This document shows positions 1 through 11,206 of a stretch of 64,000 nucleotides of DNA, piece after piece. The notes beneath the pieces are model-generated. The model did no database searches. It was given only the letters and a program-made list of their open reading frames with translations, and was not told where the DNA came from. The stretch's first letter is position 1. Each line of letters starts with the position of its first letter. A program made the position numbers and the translations under genes. Origin of the DNA: Viola odorata (lineage: Eukaryota; Streptophyta; Magnoliopsida; Malpighiales; Violaceae); the NCBI GenBank assembly GCA_963691705.1, contig OY829546.1, positions 30,846,040 through 30,910,039 on the forward strand. The letters are read 5' to 3'.

Positions 1-906
1 CACAGAAAGCTTCAGGAATCTTTGAAAGATTTCCTTAGTCGCTTCGATATAGAGATGCCGTTAACGCGGGGCGTTACCGTTGATTTTGCTATAAAAGCTT
101 TGAAGCGGAACTGCCGCTATGGGAAACTGAGAGACATGTTAATGGTGGACCCCCCGGCGACTTTGGACGCGTTAAGGCTGAAAGCCCATAATTATGCGAG
201 AGTGGAAGAAGAAAAAAATAGGGACAAAATCCGTAACGTGCCACAAGACGCGCCTCAAGTCCCTAACGCTCCTACCACCACAACTTTTGAGGATCATTTT
301 ATCGACGATTACGCTCAGCGAAAAGATCATATTCCCAAGACCTCCAACCGGCGAAGAGGCAACTTTTCGAGGTGAAAGTCTGGCAACTCCCCAACGCGGC
401 GACAGGGAGATCCTTCGAAGGGCCAGACTTATGACCCGGACCTTCCCTCCCTCATTTTACCAAGAGCGAAAATATTAGCGATTGTGGAACAGCGGAACCT
501 ACCCATTCGTTACCCAGCCCCCGTTATGCCTGGAGTCATCATGGGAGGAAGGGAAAATGCCTTCTGCAAGTTTCACAAAGCTAAGGGACACTCCACGGAA
601 GTATGCAGAGAATTAAAACTAGCGATAGAACGTCTAGTAGAGGAAGGTTATCTCGGTGAATTTGCCACTAAGGTAAGAGAGGAAGCCAAGAACAACCCGA
701 CGGATAGAGCGACTGATAACAGACAAGCACCTCCTCGCGCTCCAGGAAATAATGCTACTCCTGCTGGAAGAGGTAGGGAGACACTCATGGTTGATGACGA
801 TGATGTCCCTATCATCAATATCATAGCCGGAGGCACGTCCTACCTAGACAAACCAGCACAATTGGCGCCCGCGACAGGAGACAAGCGGAAGCGAGAGGGC
901 GCGTTA
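1..906 (+). pseudogene. gag: gag, C-terminal capsid part and zinc knuckle (Tat-A)
   Basis: Structural polyprotein that packages element RNA in cytoplasmic particles. Frame 1 is open from base 1 (reading HRKLQESLKDFLSRF) except for a TGA at 373-375, where Tat-B has a glycine codon. The capsid part carries the LKAHNYARVEEEKNRDK segment near 180-225. A nucleocapsid-like zinc motif, CKFHKAKGHSTEVC, lies at about 568-609; this C-x2-H-x4-H-x4-C spacing is usual for Tat gags rather than the CCHC knuckle of other gypsy elements. The frame runs without a break into protease. The start is outside the window. Assignment to gag is firm; function is lost through the stop codon. Confidence 0.88.
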
Positions 907-1758
907 ATAAAAAGCGAAGGGATAAGCGCTCTAGATCAAATGGTGTTATCCTTTTCTGAAGAGGACGATAAAGGCGTTATTTATCCACACAATGATGCGC
1001 TAGTGGTCACACCCATTATCGCTAGTCACAGAGTTAGAAGAACTCTCGTTGACAACGGAAGTGCTGTGAACTTATTCTTAATAGAGGCCTACAACCTTAT
1101 GAAACGCCCCGATAGCGAGTTAACGCCTTGCAAGAAGCCCATAATTGGAGTAGATGAAGTCCCAATCCCAGTGACTGGGGTAACCACCCTGCTAGTGTAC
1201 TTTAGAGAGGATACCTCCAAGCGGTCAGAGGAGCTGTCATTCCTGGTCGTGGACCTAAATCTGCCCTATAATGCTATACTTGGATGACCTTTCCTCAACC
1301 GTTTTGGAGCGGCGATATCCCAAAAGCATTTGAGAATGAAATATCCCTCCTGGGAGGGAGTAGTCTCGATCAAAGGCAATCAGAAATTGGCGGCTGAGTG
1401 CTACCTACTCATGACTCAGAAGAGTTGTGATAGGTACGTGTGTGTAACGGTATATCCATATGAGCAGAACGACGAGAAACACAGTCAGCCAGTAGACAAG
1501 ATGATACCCATGCCGGTTAACGGGATTGACGAAGCGAGCTTCCTGGTTAGCGAAAAGTTTAGCTCAATAGAAAACCTTCAACTAGCTCGGCTGTTGAACA
1601 AATGTAAAGGAGAATTCGCATGGAAGCCCACGGATATGCCAGGTATCTCACGAGAGGTAGCGGAACATCGACTCAACGTTGACCCTAGTGTCAAGCCGAT
1701 TCAACAGAAACGACGTGCGTTTTCTCCGAAGAAAGCATTTATTGACCTGGCTAGCTAA
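907..1758 (+). pseudogene. pol: aspartic protease and start of RT (Tat-A)
   Basis: Continues the gag frame. The protease would cleave the polyprotein. The active-site region reads VRRTLVDNGSAVNLF (about 1033-1077), where D-N-G-S replaces the more usual D-[TG]-G-S, followed by the flap and the C-terminal AILG signature at 1273-1284. TGA at 1285-1287 replaces the arginine of the usual ILGRP. The frame then continues in register (PFLNRFGAAISQ) through a linker into the RT N-terminus (GEFAWKPTDMPGISREV). It ends at TAG 1756-1758, where about 80 bp present in Tat-B are missing and the frame shifts. Tat-B has lost this protease, so this is the only Tat protease copy in the window. Confidence 0.87.
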
Positions 1759-2956
1759 CCCAGTTCTTGTTCCAAAGCGCAACGGAGATTAGCGTATGTG
1801 CATCGATTTTACTGACCTGAACGATGCTTGTCCCAAAGATTGCTACCTGCTTCCTCGAATTGATCAGCTGGTCGATCAGACTGCCGGGTACACCTATCTA
1901 AGCTCATTAGATGCCAATTCAGGATATCACCAAATCCCCATGGCCGTTGAGGATGAGGAAAAAACCGCTTTTATCACGCCGAAAGCTACTTACTGCTACA
2001 CGGCAATGCCTTTTGGGCTAAAGAACGCTGGAGCAACCTTTCAACGAATGGCAAATAAAATCTTTGAAAAGCAAATCGAAAAAAATATGGAAGCATATGT
2101 TGATGATATATTGGTCAAGAGCCGAAGCTTCCAGGGCCACTTGAACGACTTGGAAGAAGTCTTTAGCGTGATGAGAGAATATAAAATGAAGTTGAATCCC
2201 CGTAAATGCATGTTTGCATTTCAGACGAGAAAATTCTTGGGTTATGTGGTTAGCCGAAAATGCATCCAGCCCAACCCTTCGAAGGTCAAAGCTATCCAGG
2301 ACATGATATCTCCTCGAACCATCAAAGAGGTACAAAGATTGACTGGGCACGTTATCACCCTGGGGCGGTTTATCTCTAAGCAAGGCGAGAGATGCCTACC
2401 CTTCTTCAAGGTCATACGCAAAAAAGCACCTTTCGGGTGGACAACAGAATGTGAAGAGGCGTTTATAGCCCTAAAAGCTTATTTATCGTCTGACCTAGTG
2501 TTAACAAGGCCTGAACAGGGAGATACAGTGTTACAGCCGTTATCTAATAATGCGGCAGAGTACGAAGCACTATTGGCTGGGCTCAGGATAGGAAGAAGCT
2601 TCTCCGATAGAGCCATACATGATACGGGGATGATGGGAGACCTACGACTAAAGATCTGTGGAGATTCCAAGTTGATAATAGACCAAGTCCTGGGACACTC
2701 TCAAGCTAGAGAGCCCATCATGGTGCAATACCTCGCCAAGGTGTAACGTGAATTGTTGGAAATAAAGAAAAGTGGCATGCAAGTCAGCTTTGAGCACATC
2801 CCTCGAGAGGATAACGCTGAGGCAGACAACCTCGCTAAACTCGCGGCAAACCCAGAAGCATCCATACCTAAGGGTGTGTACTATCGCGAGATATCCGTGC
2901 CTTTCTTCATGGAGGAGCAAGCGTCACTTTGTGTGGAAGAAATTGAAAATGACTAG
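1759..2956 (+). pseudogene. pol: reverse transcriptase fused to second RNase H; first RNase H deleted (Tat-A)
   Basis: RT copies element RNA into DNA. From 1796 the frame is open with MCIDFTDLNDACPKDCY, MPFGLKNAGATFQRM and the catalytic YVDD at 2096-2107. After RPEQGDT (about 2523) it jumps to LQPLSNNAAEYEALLAGL, which in Tat-B lies about 545 bp further on. The gypsy-type RNase H and the start of the archaeal-type one are therefore missing by an in-frame deletion. The remaining archaeal-type RNase H keeps AEYEALLAG and CGDSKLIIDQ. TAA at 2744-2746 replaces a lysine codon and TAG at 2954-2956 replaces a tryptophan codon. A TGG-to-TAG change also lies just before 1796. Confidence 0.9.
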
Positions 2957-4189
2957 CGAATTCCCGTCATAAAATACTTGAAACATGAGGAGTTACCCAC
3001 GGATAACGCTGAAAAGAAGAAGGTGCTGAAACAAGCGACGCGATGTACGTATTATGATGGGGAACTGGTGCGGAGATGTTTTTCCCACCCAGCCGCCAAG
3101 TGTATAATGGAACAAGAGGGTCTTCACACCTTACGAGAAATCCACGAAGGAATATGCGGCATGCACACATCCGGCGGTACCTTAGCTGCGCAAGTATTCA
3201 GGTCAGGATTTTACTGGCCTACCATTCGCAGGGATTGTCATGATTATGTGCGAACTTGCCAAAAGTGTCAGGAATTCTCTAAGATTCCCGGGCAACCCGC
3301 CACGAAAATTTCTGAAATTGCTGCTCCTTATCCTTTCGCGAAATAGGGGATAGATATCCTAGGCCCGTTTCCAAAAGCAAGGTCCCGGCTAAAATTTATG
3401 GTCGTGGCGGTGGATTACTTCACGAAATGGGCAGAAGCGGAAGCGGTGGCCAACATCACAACGGAAAAAATTTGGCGTTTCTTTTAGCACCAAGTTATCA
3501 TGCGGTTCGGTGTATACCGTGTGCTAGTAAGCGATAACAGGACGCAGTTCACCAGCCGATTCTTTAGAGACCAATGTGTGAAATTCCAAATCGAGCAAAG
3601 ATTCTCTTTCGTGGCTCACCCGCAAACTAACGGTGAAGCGGAGGTGACGAACCGAAGTATCCTTAGTGGTATCAAGAAAAACCTGGAAGGGTCCAAAAAG
3701 AAATGGGCGGAAGAGCTGCCGTATGTGATGTGGGCGTACCGCATGACCATCAAAACCAGTACTGGAGAAACACCTTTTGCATTGGCTTTTGGCACTGAGG
3801 CCGTTACGCTAGTGGAAATTGGTACCATAAGCCTGCGAGTTGCCTACTTTCGGGAAGAATTGAATGAGGAGAGGTTACGGGCTAACCTTGATGCGTTACA
3901 AGAGTTACAAGAGGAAACCCTTCTGAAGACGCTACATTACAAACAAAAAATGACGCGTTATCACAACAGGCGCGGCAAAGAGCGGTTGCTGAAAATAGGT
4001 GACCTGGTAATTTGAGACAAACGAGCAGCTGGTCAGCGCGTGGGAAAGCTCTGTCTGAACTGGGACGGGCCATACCGCATTACCCGTGTTATCGGGAAGG
4101 GAGCGTATCACCTGAAAATACTCGACGGTACTCCCTTACCTAACTCTTGGAACATAGCTCGTTTGAAATTGTACCATGCTAGAATTTGA
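2957..4189 (+). pseudogene. pol: integrase (Tat-A)
   Basis: Inserts element cDNA into chromosomes. The N-terminal zinc domain has H-x-H and CQKC pairs (HEGICGMHTSG at about 3140; RTCQKCQEF at about 3253). The catalytic core carries three acidic residues in VVAVDYFTKW (about 3400), VSDNRTQF (about 3530) and the glutamate of PQTNGEAEVTNR (about 3620). The C-terminal part reads GPYRITRVIGKGAYHL and ends with ARLKLYHARI at TGA 4187-4189, the same end as in Tat-B. In-frame stops at 3344-3346 (W lost), about 3485 and 4013-4015 (R lost) disable it. The first three pol stops match single-base changes from Tat-B. Confidence 0.9.
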
Positions 4190-4294
4190 TATATCTCTGC
4201 ACATTTTGCTAATGCCAGCCCTGACTTGTGCTAACGCTCGAATAGAGAATACTCTTGTGTGTTTTGTGGTTGATTGTGTGCAGATAATAAAGGG

Positions 4295-4804
4295 TGCCAG
4301 GAGTGAAAGTCCTATCCTTGTGACGGCCGGTCCTGATCAGACGGCTCACTAAGACGAGGCACGCCCTGGCATACCTAAAATTTAGCGTTGGGAGTGAAAA
4401 GTCCTACCCTTGTGGTAACCACGCTAACACAGGTGGGCCATTGAGATGAGGCACATCCCGACGCCCCTGGGAGTGAAAAGTCCTATCCTTGTGGTAAACC
4501 GGGCTAACATAGACGACCCACTAAGACGAGGCACGTCCCGGCATCCCTGGGAGTGAAAAGTCCTATCCTTGTGCTGATCGTGCTCGTGGAGATGACTCGC
4601 CAAGATAAGGCACGCCCCAGGGAGATAGTAACTCCATCCTAGAAGTGAAAATCCTATCCTTGTGATAACCAGGCTAACACAGACGACTCACTAAGACGAG
4701 GGCACGATTCCGGGATGCGAGGCCAACGCCTGAAAGTGAAAAACTTAGCCTTGTGATGGCCGGTCCTGATCCGACGGCTCACTAAGATGAGGCACTTTCC
4801 AGGC
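4295..4804 (+). repeat. array of six diverged hairpin units (Tat-A)
   Basis: Six units of about 75-90 nt share a core (AGTGAAAAGTCCTATCCTTG, then a variable middle, then CACTAAGACGAGGCAC). Each is closed by its own inverted repeat. Examples: unit 1 TGCCAGG (4295-4301) with CCTGGCA (4365-4371); unit 2 GCGTTGGGA (4385-4393) with TCCCGACGC (4456-4464); unit 4 TCCCTGGG (4544-4551) with CCCAGGGA (4616-4623); unit 6 GCCTG (4728-4732) with CAGGC (4800-4804). CTTGTG and CACTAAG give an inner stem. The array starts about 105 bp after the integrase stop. Tat-B has the same six units in the same order. I do not recognise it as a named RNA. Confidence 0.85.
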
Positions 4805-5699
4805 CGATCATGGAAATATGGAAACGTGAAGAATCGCGAAATCCCAGAGAGTTACCAGATGGAAAATCGCTGGTGAAGATTGGTGGAGAAAGCGATACGA
4901 GTGACATCGACAACAACACCCCGAGACGGAAGCGAGAAGGCTCCTGCGGGTAACTAATGTCTATTATTACACGTCATTTTACTAATAACCTATGATTGAG
5001 AATGTGCAGAAATATCATCTGGACGACAAAGAGATCGACGCTCATACAAACAACAATGTTACAAAACCTGTTATTGGGATTGACGTGCTACGGACACTAA
5101 CAATTTTGTTATCATGGCTCGAGAAGCATGGCCTAAAAGAACACATGTACTATGTCTCTCTTCGACAACTATTCCCGTGGAAAGGGATACATCGGAACCT
5201 ATCTACATGGCATCCTCGGCCATTAGTTGAGAATACCTACAACAACGTGATTATATGCTACATATCATTGGAGATAACGGTTATGGTTCTTCTCTTCTAT
5301 AAGTCTTTACCTATAAGAATGCTGAGCGATGATGAAAATGCGCATGACGAGGTCATGTCGTGATATCTAACAGAGCACCTATCATCAATATTAACGATTG
5401 GATGGCAATGTTATAGCCTGCCCGCTTCTACTAAAATCTGTTATCTTGCGGCGTCAAGCTCAGACCCGTTGACGTTGTCGTGGTGATAACGATGCCGCTG
5501 TCATATTGAAAGAAGCTCGAAGAGAAAGAAATAAAGAAAAGGAAATCAGCAACAAAAGAAATGAGTAAGCTGAATATACGATTGTTCAAAAATACCCTCG
5601 AGGGGTCACAAAAAACAAGAGTTCGAAGTCTTAAAGCTCTAAAGGCAAAAAGACAAAATGGATAACTCCCAATGTTCAAGAAAAGGAGTAATAACACCC
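4805..5699. other. spacer between hairpin array and antisense gene D (Tat-A)
   Basis: No gene is supported. An open frame of 123 codons at 4992-5363 (+) has no counterpart in Tat-B and no recognisable motif. The segment probably contains the 3' end of antisense gene D transcripts. The equivalent in Tat-B is 48538-49509 and is only weakly alike. Confidence 0.6.
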
Positions 5700-8094
5700 A
5701 GGGTGTGTCGGTCCTACGAACTCCCCTGCCCTTTACAAGGGCCTTGGCTTGGCGAAAACCCTCGTCTGTGAGATCGGTAGACTTCTTCATGAAAGCGTTA
5801 GTAAGGGCAGCACCACGATACACCCCTTCTCCGTGAATCTCCACAAAATAGTCGGCCATGATAGTGGCAGTCGTTTCGAGGTACCACATGCATTTCTCTG
5901 CCGTCTCCCTCTCCAGTACCGTTTTTTCCTCTACTAGTGCTGACTTTTCCCCCTCCAGCGCGACACTCTTAATCCTCTCCGCCGCCAGAGCAGCGTCAAG
6001 GCCAGACACCTGCTCTCTCACCTCTTTCTGATCCTTCTTGGCCGTCTCCAAGGCCAGTAGCAATTCTTGAAGCTCCTTCAATAACTTCTTTTCTTCTTGC
6101 TCCTTGGAAGCCCTTCTAAGGAAGCGGTAAAGGAAGCAACTTTGTGCGATATATGTTTCGCCCAGTAGTGAAACTTAGAAAAACCAGTGAAGAAGTTGGA
6201 ACGCAATGAATTTATCTGTTCGTCTTCAGTCCGAGAAAGGAATGCCTCTCGATCTTCAAGGGACGTTAGTGCATAAGCAGCTAAGAGAGAAGAAGTCGCA
6301 ACGGAACTATCACCCCCGACAGCTGCAAATCCAGAACTGCGCAGCTTGGTCAAGTCAAGTTGATGAGTGACAGGATCAGATTCACTTATCGAGCTCAGAT
6401 CGGCCGTAAGATGGGGCATGACGACCCCTCCCTCGAAGTGCCGAAGCATCGGAGGGTTAGAAGGAACAAAAACCACGGCGGAAGGAGACAAAGGTTGATT
6501 AGAGGAGGTACCCCCGTGAAGCCCAAAAGAACCGTGGGGTTGATAACCCGAAAAACCAGACAAGTCTTCGCCGAAGCCCAAGACGTTGGAAAGGGGAGGA
6601 ATTGACGTGGCAAAGGAATTAGTTGAAGTCTCGAAGGACCCAGGAACACCCATGCTCCCCAGAAAATCAGAAGACTGATCCCTGGAAGGTATCGTAGAAT
6701 CAAAACGGTAGGGTGCCCCTCCTCAGTATTAACATGACCGGCCGGCGAACTTGCGCCCTCCCCGTCATGTCGCAGCCTCTTCTCAGGACGATTAAGTATA
6801 TAGCCCAAGTTCATGTTGTTTGTTGGCGACACACGAGTAGAAGCAGTAGTGGTGACCTAAAAAGGAAAACGATGCGAAGGATAAGAAAGTAAAAGAAAAT
6901 GCAAAATGACACTAAAGAGCAATAGGTGGAATAAGCAATTATAAAAGAAACACTTATGGTGGCAATATCGTTAGCAGGCGCCTCTGAAGAAGCTGCCGCG
7001 TCTGAAGATGGAGGAAGAGCGGCAACGCTTCTTGTCCTCTTCTTCTTTTTCTTTCCTTTTGCCGGAGTCTTGGAAGAAGATGCCTGAACAAGATAGACAG
7101 CAACAGACATGGTAGGAACACCAAGAGGAATAGTGATGGCTCCCTCATCGACCGGGGAAGAAGACGCCTGGATGGGGTTCATGGTAACAACAGGCGGTAT
7201 AGTAGCATTAACCGCGGCTTCCGCAGCAGCAGCAACTTCTTCCTTCTCCTTTCTCTGTTGAGCCCTTCTCAGCCGTTTCCTGACGCTCTCAGGCTTCCAG
7301 TTAGGATCAGTTGCTGTATAATCATGAGATAACGTTAGCGTTAGTACCGACTATGATAACGAAGAAAATGATATGACACTCACGTCTAATACAGGTTTGA
7401 ATATCCATCCCGTATGCCAGATTGCAAGTATGAACGCTGATTTCCAGCTGAAGCAGTTTGTCTAACCAGCCTCGCTCAGGCTAACGAAGAGTCCCCGTTG
7501 ACCCTAGACACCATCCTTGACGCCTTGATTAAAACCAGATCGCCACTAGGGGCCAGGAAGGTCAGGAAGGTCAATAATAGAAAACTCTTTTTTCCAATCC
7601 TCAATGGAAGACTCAAGGTGAAGGAGTTTCCAGGTGAAGATTTTGAGCGAGTCATCGTCATAACGGGGCGATATCGCTATCACACCCCTATGACTATACA
7701 ATTTGAAAAGTGATTTGAGTAGTAAAAGGGAAGGAGAGTTAATCCCTTTGTATTTGCAAAGTTCTAGAAAGGCGTAAATACAGCAATATGCATTTGGGGT
7801 TAACTGTACAGGATTCAAATCGAGAGCAGTAAGCAACCATTTTATGAAGGGATCAACGGGAAATCAAAAACCATAACGAAACTTCTGGGTATACAGAACC
7901 CTACGATTGCCGGTTAAAACGCTATTCAGGCGTAATGAATCAGGGGCGACGGAAACCGTATAACCGTCAGGGAAATCAGCATGATGTTCGGCTAGATGCT
8001 CGTTGAGAGCGGCCAAGGAAGTGATGCTACTAACAGTACTCTCAATTTTTTCCTCATCAATAGATTTAGACATAGGACGGCGAGTTCTAGCCAT
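5700..8094 (-). pseudogene. antisense gene D: Transposase_28-like N-terminus with coiled-coil C-terminus (Tat-A)
   Basis: Start ATG at 8092-8094 (MARTRRPMSKSIDEEK), matching the Tat-B start. The N-terminal third (LDLNPVQLTPNAYCCIYAFLE; RGVIAISPRYDDDSLK) resembles the plant 'putative gypsy-type transposon' domain (Transposase_28). Then come a GT-AG intron of 70 bp (7314-7383), a lysine-rich segment with GKKKKKRTRS, a second intron ending near 6857, a Ser/Pro-rich part (5' of 6653) and a coiled coil with VEIHGEGVYRGAALTNAF. It is broken by a stop after RYGF (about 7864) and by shifts downstream. Function is unknown; nuclear location is suggested only by the basic stretch. The right 3' end is uncertain because the frame drifts past 5700. 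Confidence 0.75.
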
Positions 8095-8431
8095 GCCAGA
8101 AATAAAAGATAAAAAGATGAAGAAGATGACAAAAGAAAATAAGAAATACCTTTGTAGAAGAGAAGCTTCGAGCACCTAGATGATGAAAAGAAAAAACACA
8201 AGACGACTCGAAAGGATATGGAGAGGGTAAAATAACAAAAGAGGAAAAAAGAGATAAGTGTTAGGTTTTATAACCCTAGTGGCTAAACAAAATGATTGTT
8301 GTAACAGTCGTTGCGTATGGGGTGTCGTGAGGAACATGCATAAGCAATGAGTACGATTCTAGAGAAGCAGGAAGACGCTTTGATCTCACCAAATTCCTAG
8401 GGCATGCTAACCCCTGGCGCCCCTACGAATT

Positions 8432-8440
8432 GACACGTGT
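8432..8440 (-). promoter_or_regulatory. G-box/ABRE-like element upstream of antisense gene D
   Basis: GACACGTGT lies about 340 bp upstream of the gene D start and is conserved in Tat-B at 52161-52169, with TATTCT next to it in both. CACGTG is the core bound by plant bZIP and bHLH factors. A promoter role is inferred from the repeated placement upstream of antisense genes A, C and D. Confidence 0.55.
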
Positions 8441-8743
8441 ATTCTGGGCCATCATGACTTCTCCCTCGCATTAATGAGGAAATCTTGAGCATTAAATGCT
8501 CTGAAAAGTAGAATCGGTTTTCTAAAGTGGAACAGACGAGATGATGCAGCAATCGAGGTAACGCGGTTTGGCGTTAACCTAGCTGGCAGCTGATAGGATA
8601 ACGCAAAAAAGCAGAGTGAAGATTATTCATTATTGAAGAAATAATTACAGACGTTATTACGCGACAGGCGTTATCAATTATTACAAGCTGAATGGAGTCA
8701 ATGTTTGAAGAAAAATGTCCTCTCTGACGCCAACCTTATCTAA

Positions 8744-10899
8744 TCATGGAAGCGTTTCAACATCGTCGCCGTTATCCCCCTCTTCTTCCCCCGAAGAAAG
8801 AAAACCGTCTTTGCTCTCGTCTATTTCTTTCATTTTCTCAGAAGCGTAATCGGCTATCTTAGCAGGATCAAAAGTCCTACTACGATAATAGTATGTGAAT
8901 CCGGCGGTAAAGGCCCCCATCGTCTTGTACTTCCACCAGGTTATCTTTGAAGGAACCTTGTCCAGATCCGCATCGCGAGCCGATATCTCTTCACGAAGGA
9001 GAGAGTTTCTCTTGTCAGCCGCCATCAACTCAGCCCTAGCCGCCACCAATTCCGCTTCCAAAAGTTCTATTTTGGCCTTCCCCTTTGATTTCTCCCTTGC
9101 GAGCTCGGTGCGACAACCATTCAACTCTACCTGGGTGCGATTTTGAAGCCGCGTTAACTCCGTTACCTTAATCAAGGCAGCATCTAATTGCTCCTTTGAG
9201 CCAGGTGAGCCTCGAAGCTTGTCACCATGAGCCTCAAGAAAGTAATGCATTTCGCGGAAGCTGGCCAGTGCGTCATTCAGAACACGCGCATGTTGAACAT
9301 CGGGGGGAAGCCGCAACAATTCCTCCTTATCTTTAGGAGAACCAAATATCTCACCCACCAGGAAGCCTACTGGTTGGTCTCGCGATAGCGGATCCGATAT
9401 CCCTAAAGCGCGAAGTCCGTTAGTACTAAAGGTTGACAGATCCAGTCGGTAAGAAGAAACTCCTTGGGACCCTGAGGAGAAAGGTTGGCGATAAAGGGAG
9501 GAGAGCAACTTTTGATGGAATCACCGATACCTGAAATAGAAGTGAAGAATAATGGTTGAGGACTCTTGGTAGGAGGGTCAGGAAGAATGCTCGGGTTGGG
9601 AATCGGCGACCACGTCAGGAATACAAGAGGAAATAGGAGAGTCAGGGGCGCCAGTCGGTGGAGTTTCAGTAACCTCAGAGGGAATGACAGTTGACACCCT
9701 AATAACTCTTTCCGTTTGGGAAGTGCTCACCACAGTAGAAGTTTTAACCCCCGAGGTAGGAACTTCATCAACCTTCTTCGAAGGAATCTCAGTAACCGGA
9801 CCATTCCTCTTCACTCTAAGTTTATTCCGTTGAGCTGAGGAGGCATGGCGAAACTCGGAATCAATATCCATGTCCTCGTTGTCGCTTTCAGATACCCTAG
9901 CTACGGGACGATTCAAATTCACCCCCTGCCCCGAACCGACAACCAATTCTCAAGGAAACGAGAGGTTCGGGTAGAAATACCGCGCCTGGCGACTATCTTA
10001 GTTCTCCTCTTTTTTGGCGGAATAGGCTGACGACTGGAACTCTCGGGTGGTGGAGAGGCTGGTAGCATTTGAAGTGGCGCCACATTTAAAGGAGCGTCAG
10101 TCCCCCAGGCGGTTGACCTTCAGCGTCATCTGCCAACAAGATGTATTAGAACAGTGAGCAAGCCAAAGTGATAACGTGAAGAGAGAAAGTTACCTATAAT
10201 ACACTCTTCCATAAGCCTGTACATGGAAAACTCTCGGATGCGGAATGATATATCTATCTCTAGCAAGGCGTTAGCCTGACGTAACTCATCCCTAGACAAC
10301 ACTACCGGGTTTACCCAGACGGAATCAACAAGTCCGCGATTAAAGCCCCTAGGCCATGGACGGAAAGGCAGTCTGACAATAAAGAAGCCACTTTTCCAAT
10401 CAGCCACAATCTCCTCAAAACCCTGAAACTTCAGCCAGAATGACTGCACGAACGTCTCATTCCACCTGGGGGCGATATCAACCAAACAATTGCGACACTT
10501 GAAGCTAAAGAATTTATAGAATAGATTGACAGACGGAGTGAAGATACCCTGCAACTCGCAAGTGCGAAGAAAGGCGTAAATCCCGCACCAGGAGGAAGGG
10601 GTTATCTGAACCGGGTCAATATCGTATTGGCGCAGCAACTTTTTTACAGATTCATGAATGGGGAAACGAAAACCATAGAGGAACATCTTAAAGTAGACCA
10701 TCCTATCGTTCCTGGATAAAGGGTTATGAAGCCGCTGACCCACCTCAGGAACCTTAACGGAATAACCAGGGGGAAAGAAGATACCATGACTCTCCAACTC
10801 AGCCTTCAGAACCGTTTCACAAGTGAAAAGACTAGGTGTTCTTTCGACTTCTAGATCTATAGGCCTCTGGAGACCCCTGGGATCTCTAGTCATACGCAT
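8744..10899 (-). pseudogene. antisense gene C: Transposase_28-like domain, NLS and coiled coil (Tat-A)
   Basis: Exon 1 (10194-10899, start MRMTRDPRGLQRPID) is fully open. It has the Transposase_28-like pattern shared with gene D: YFKMFLYGFRFPIHESV, DPVQITPSSWCGIYAFL and IAPRWNETF. A 64-bp GT-AG intron (10130-10193) follows LMEECII. The middle part has PPKKRRTK (nuclear-localisation-like) and Ser/Thr/Val-rich low complexity (9578-9946). The C-terminal part (8744-9508) is a long coiled coil (ELLEAELVAARAELMAADKR) followed by FDPAKIADYASEKMKEID and an acidic tail. A stop appears after the intron and shifts separate the blocks, so the protein is broken here. The family is typical of extra ORFs of Tat-lineage elements; the molecular role is unknown. 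Confidence 0.78.
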
Positions 10900-11135
10900 A
10901 ATGAACCAACAAGAAGAAAATCTGAGGAAGATGGAGCAAAATACCTGGAATAAGAAAGCAGTAAGTAGATCGCCGACGCCGATGAGCGGTTGAAGAAACC
11001 TTCCTCGAGTAGAAAAAGAAACAGAAGAGCGAGAAGGATGGGGAAGAATTTCGAAGTGCGAGCAAAAGTGTTAAAAGAGAACAGTTGTTCCCTTTTAAAG
11101 GTTAAACTTGAGGATCGAACAGCCTGTAAGAACGA

Positions 11136-11206
11136 GACACGTACAAAGAGGAAAATGACACGTGGAAAAACTTCAAAAGGATATTTATGGCTAAGCATTT
11201 ATATCC
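11136..11206 (-). promoter_or_regulatory. promoter-like module upstream of antisense gene C
   Basis: Two ACGT-core boxes (GACACGTAC at 11136 and GACACGTGG at 11157-11165) lie beside GGATATAAATGC (minus strand, 11195-11206); a TTTAAAAGGG stretch follows nearer the gene. The arrangement recurs in Tat-B (54062-54091). The leader between here and the ATG has a CAG/GTATTT junction that may mark a further splice site. Confidence 0.5.

Noticed and set aside
2018..2383. Minus-strand open frames over RT in both Tat elements
   Set aside because: Antisense shadows of the conserved RT codons; no start context or independent conservation.
4295..4804. tRNA or snoRNA cluster reading of the hairpin array
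   Set aside because: No tRNA A/B boxes or cloverleaf, no C/D or H/ACA box pattern; treated as an unclassified structured repeat.
4992..5363. Open frame of 123 codons on + after the Tat-A hairpin array
   Set aside because: No counterpart in Tat-B, no motif, and it lies in the probable 3' region of an antisense gene.
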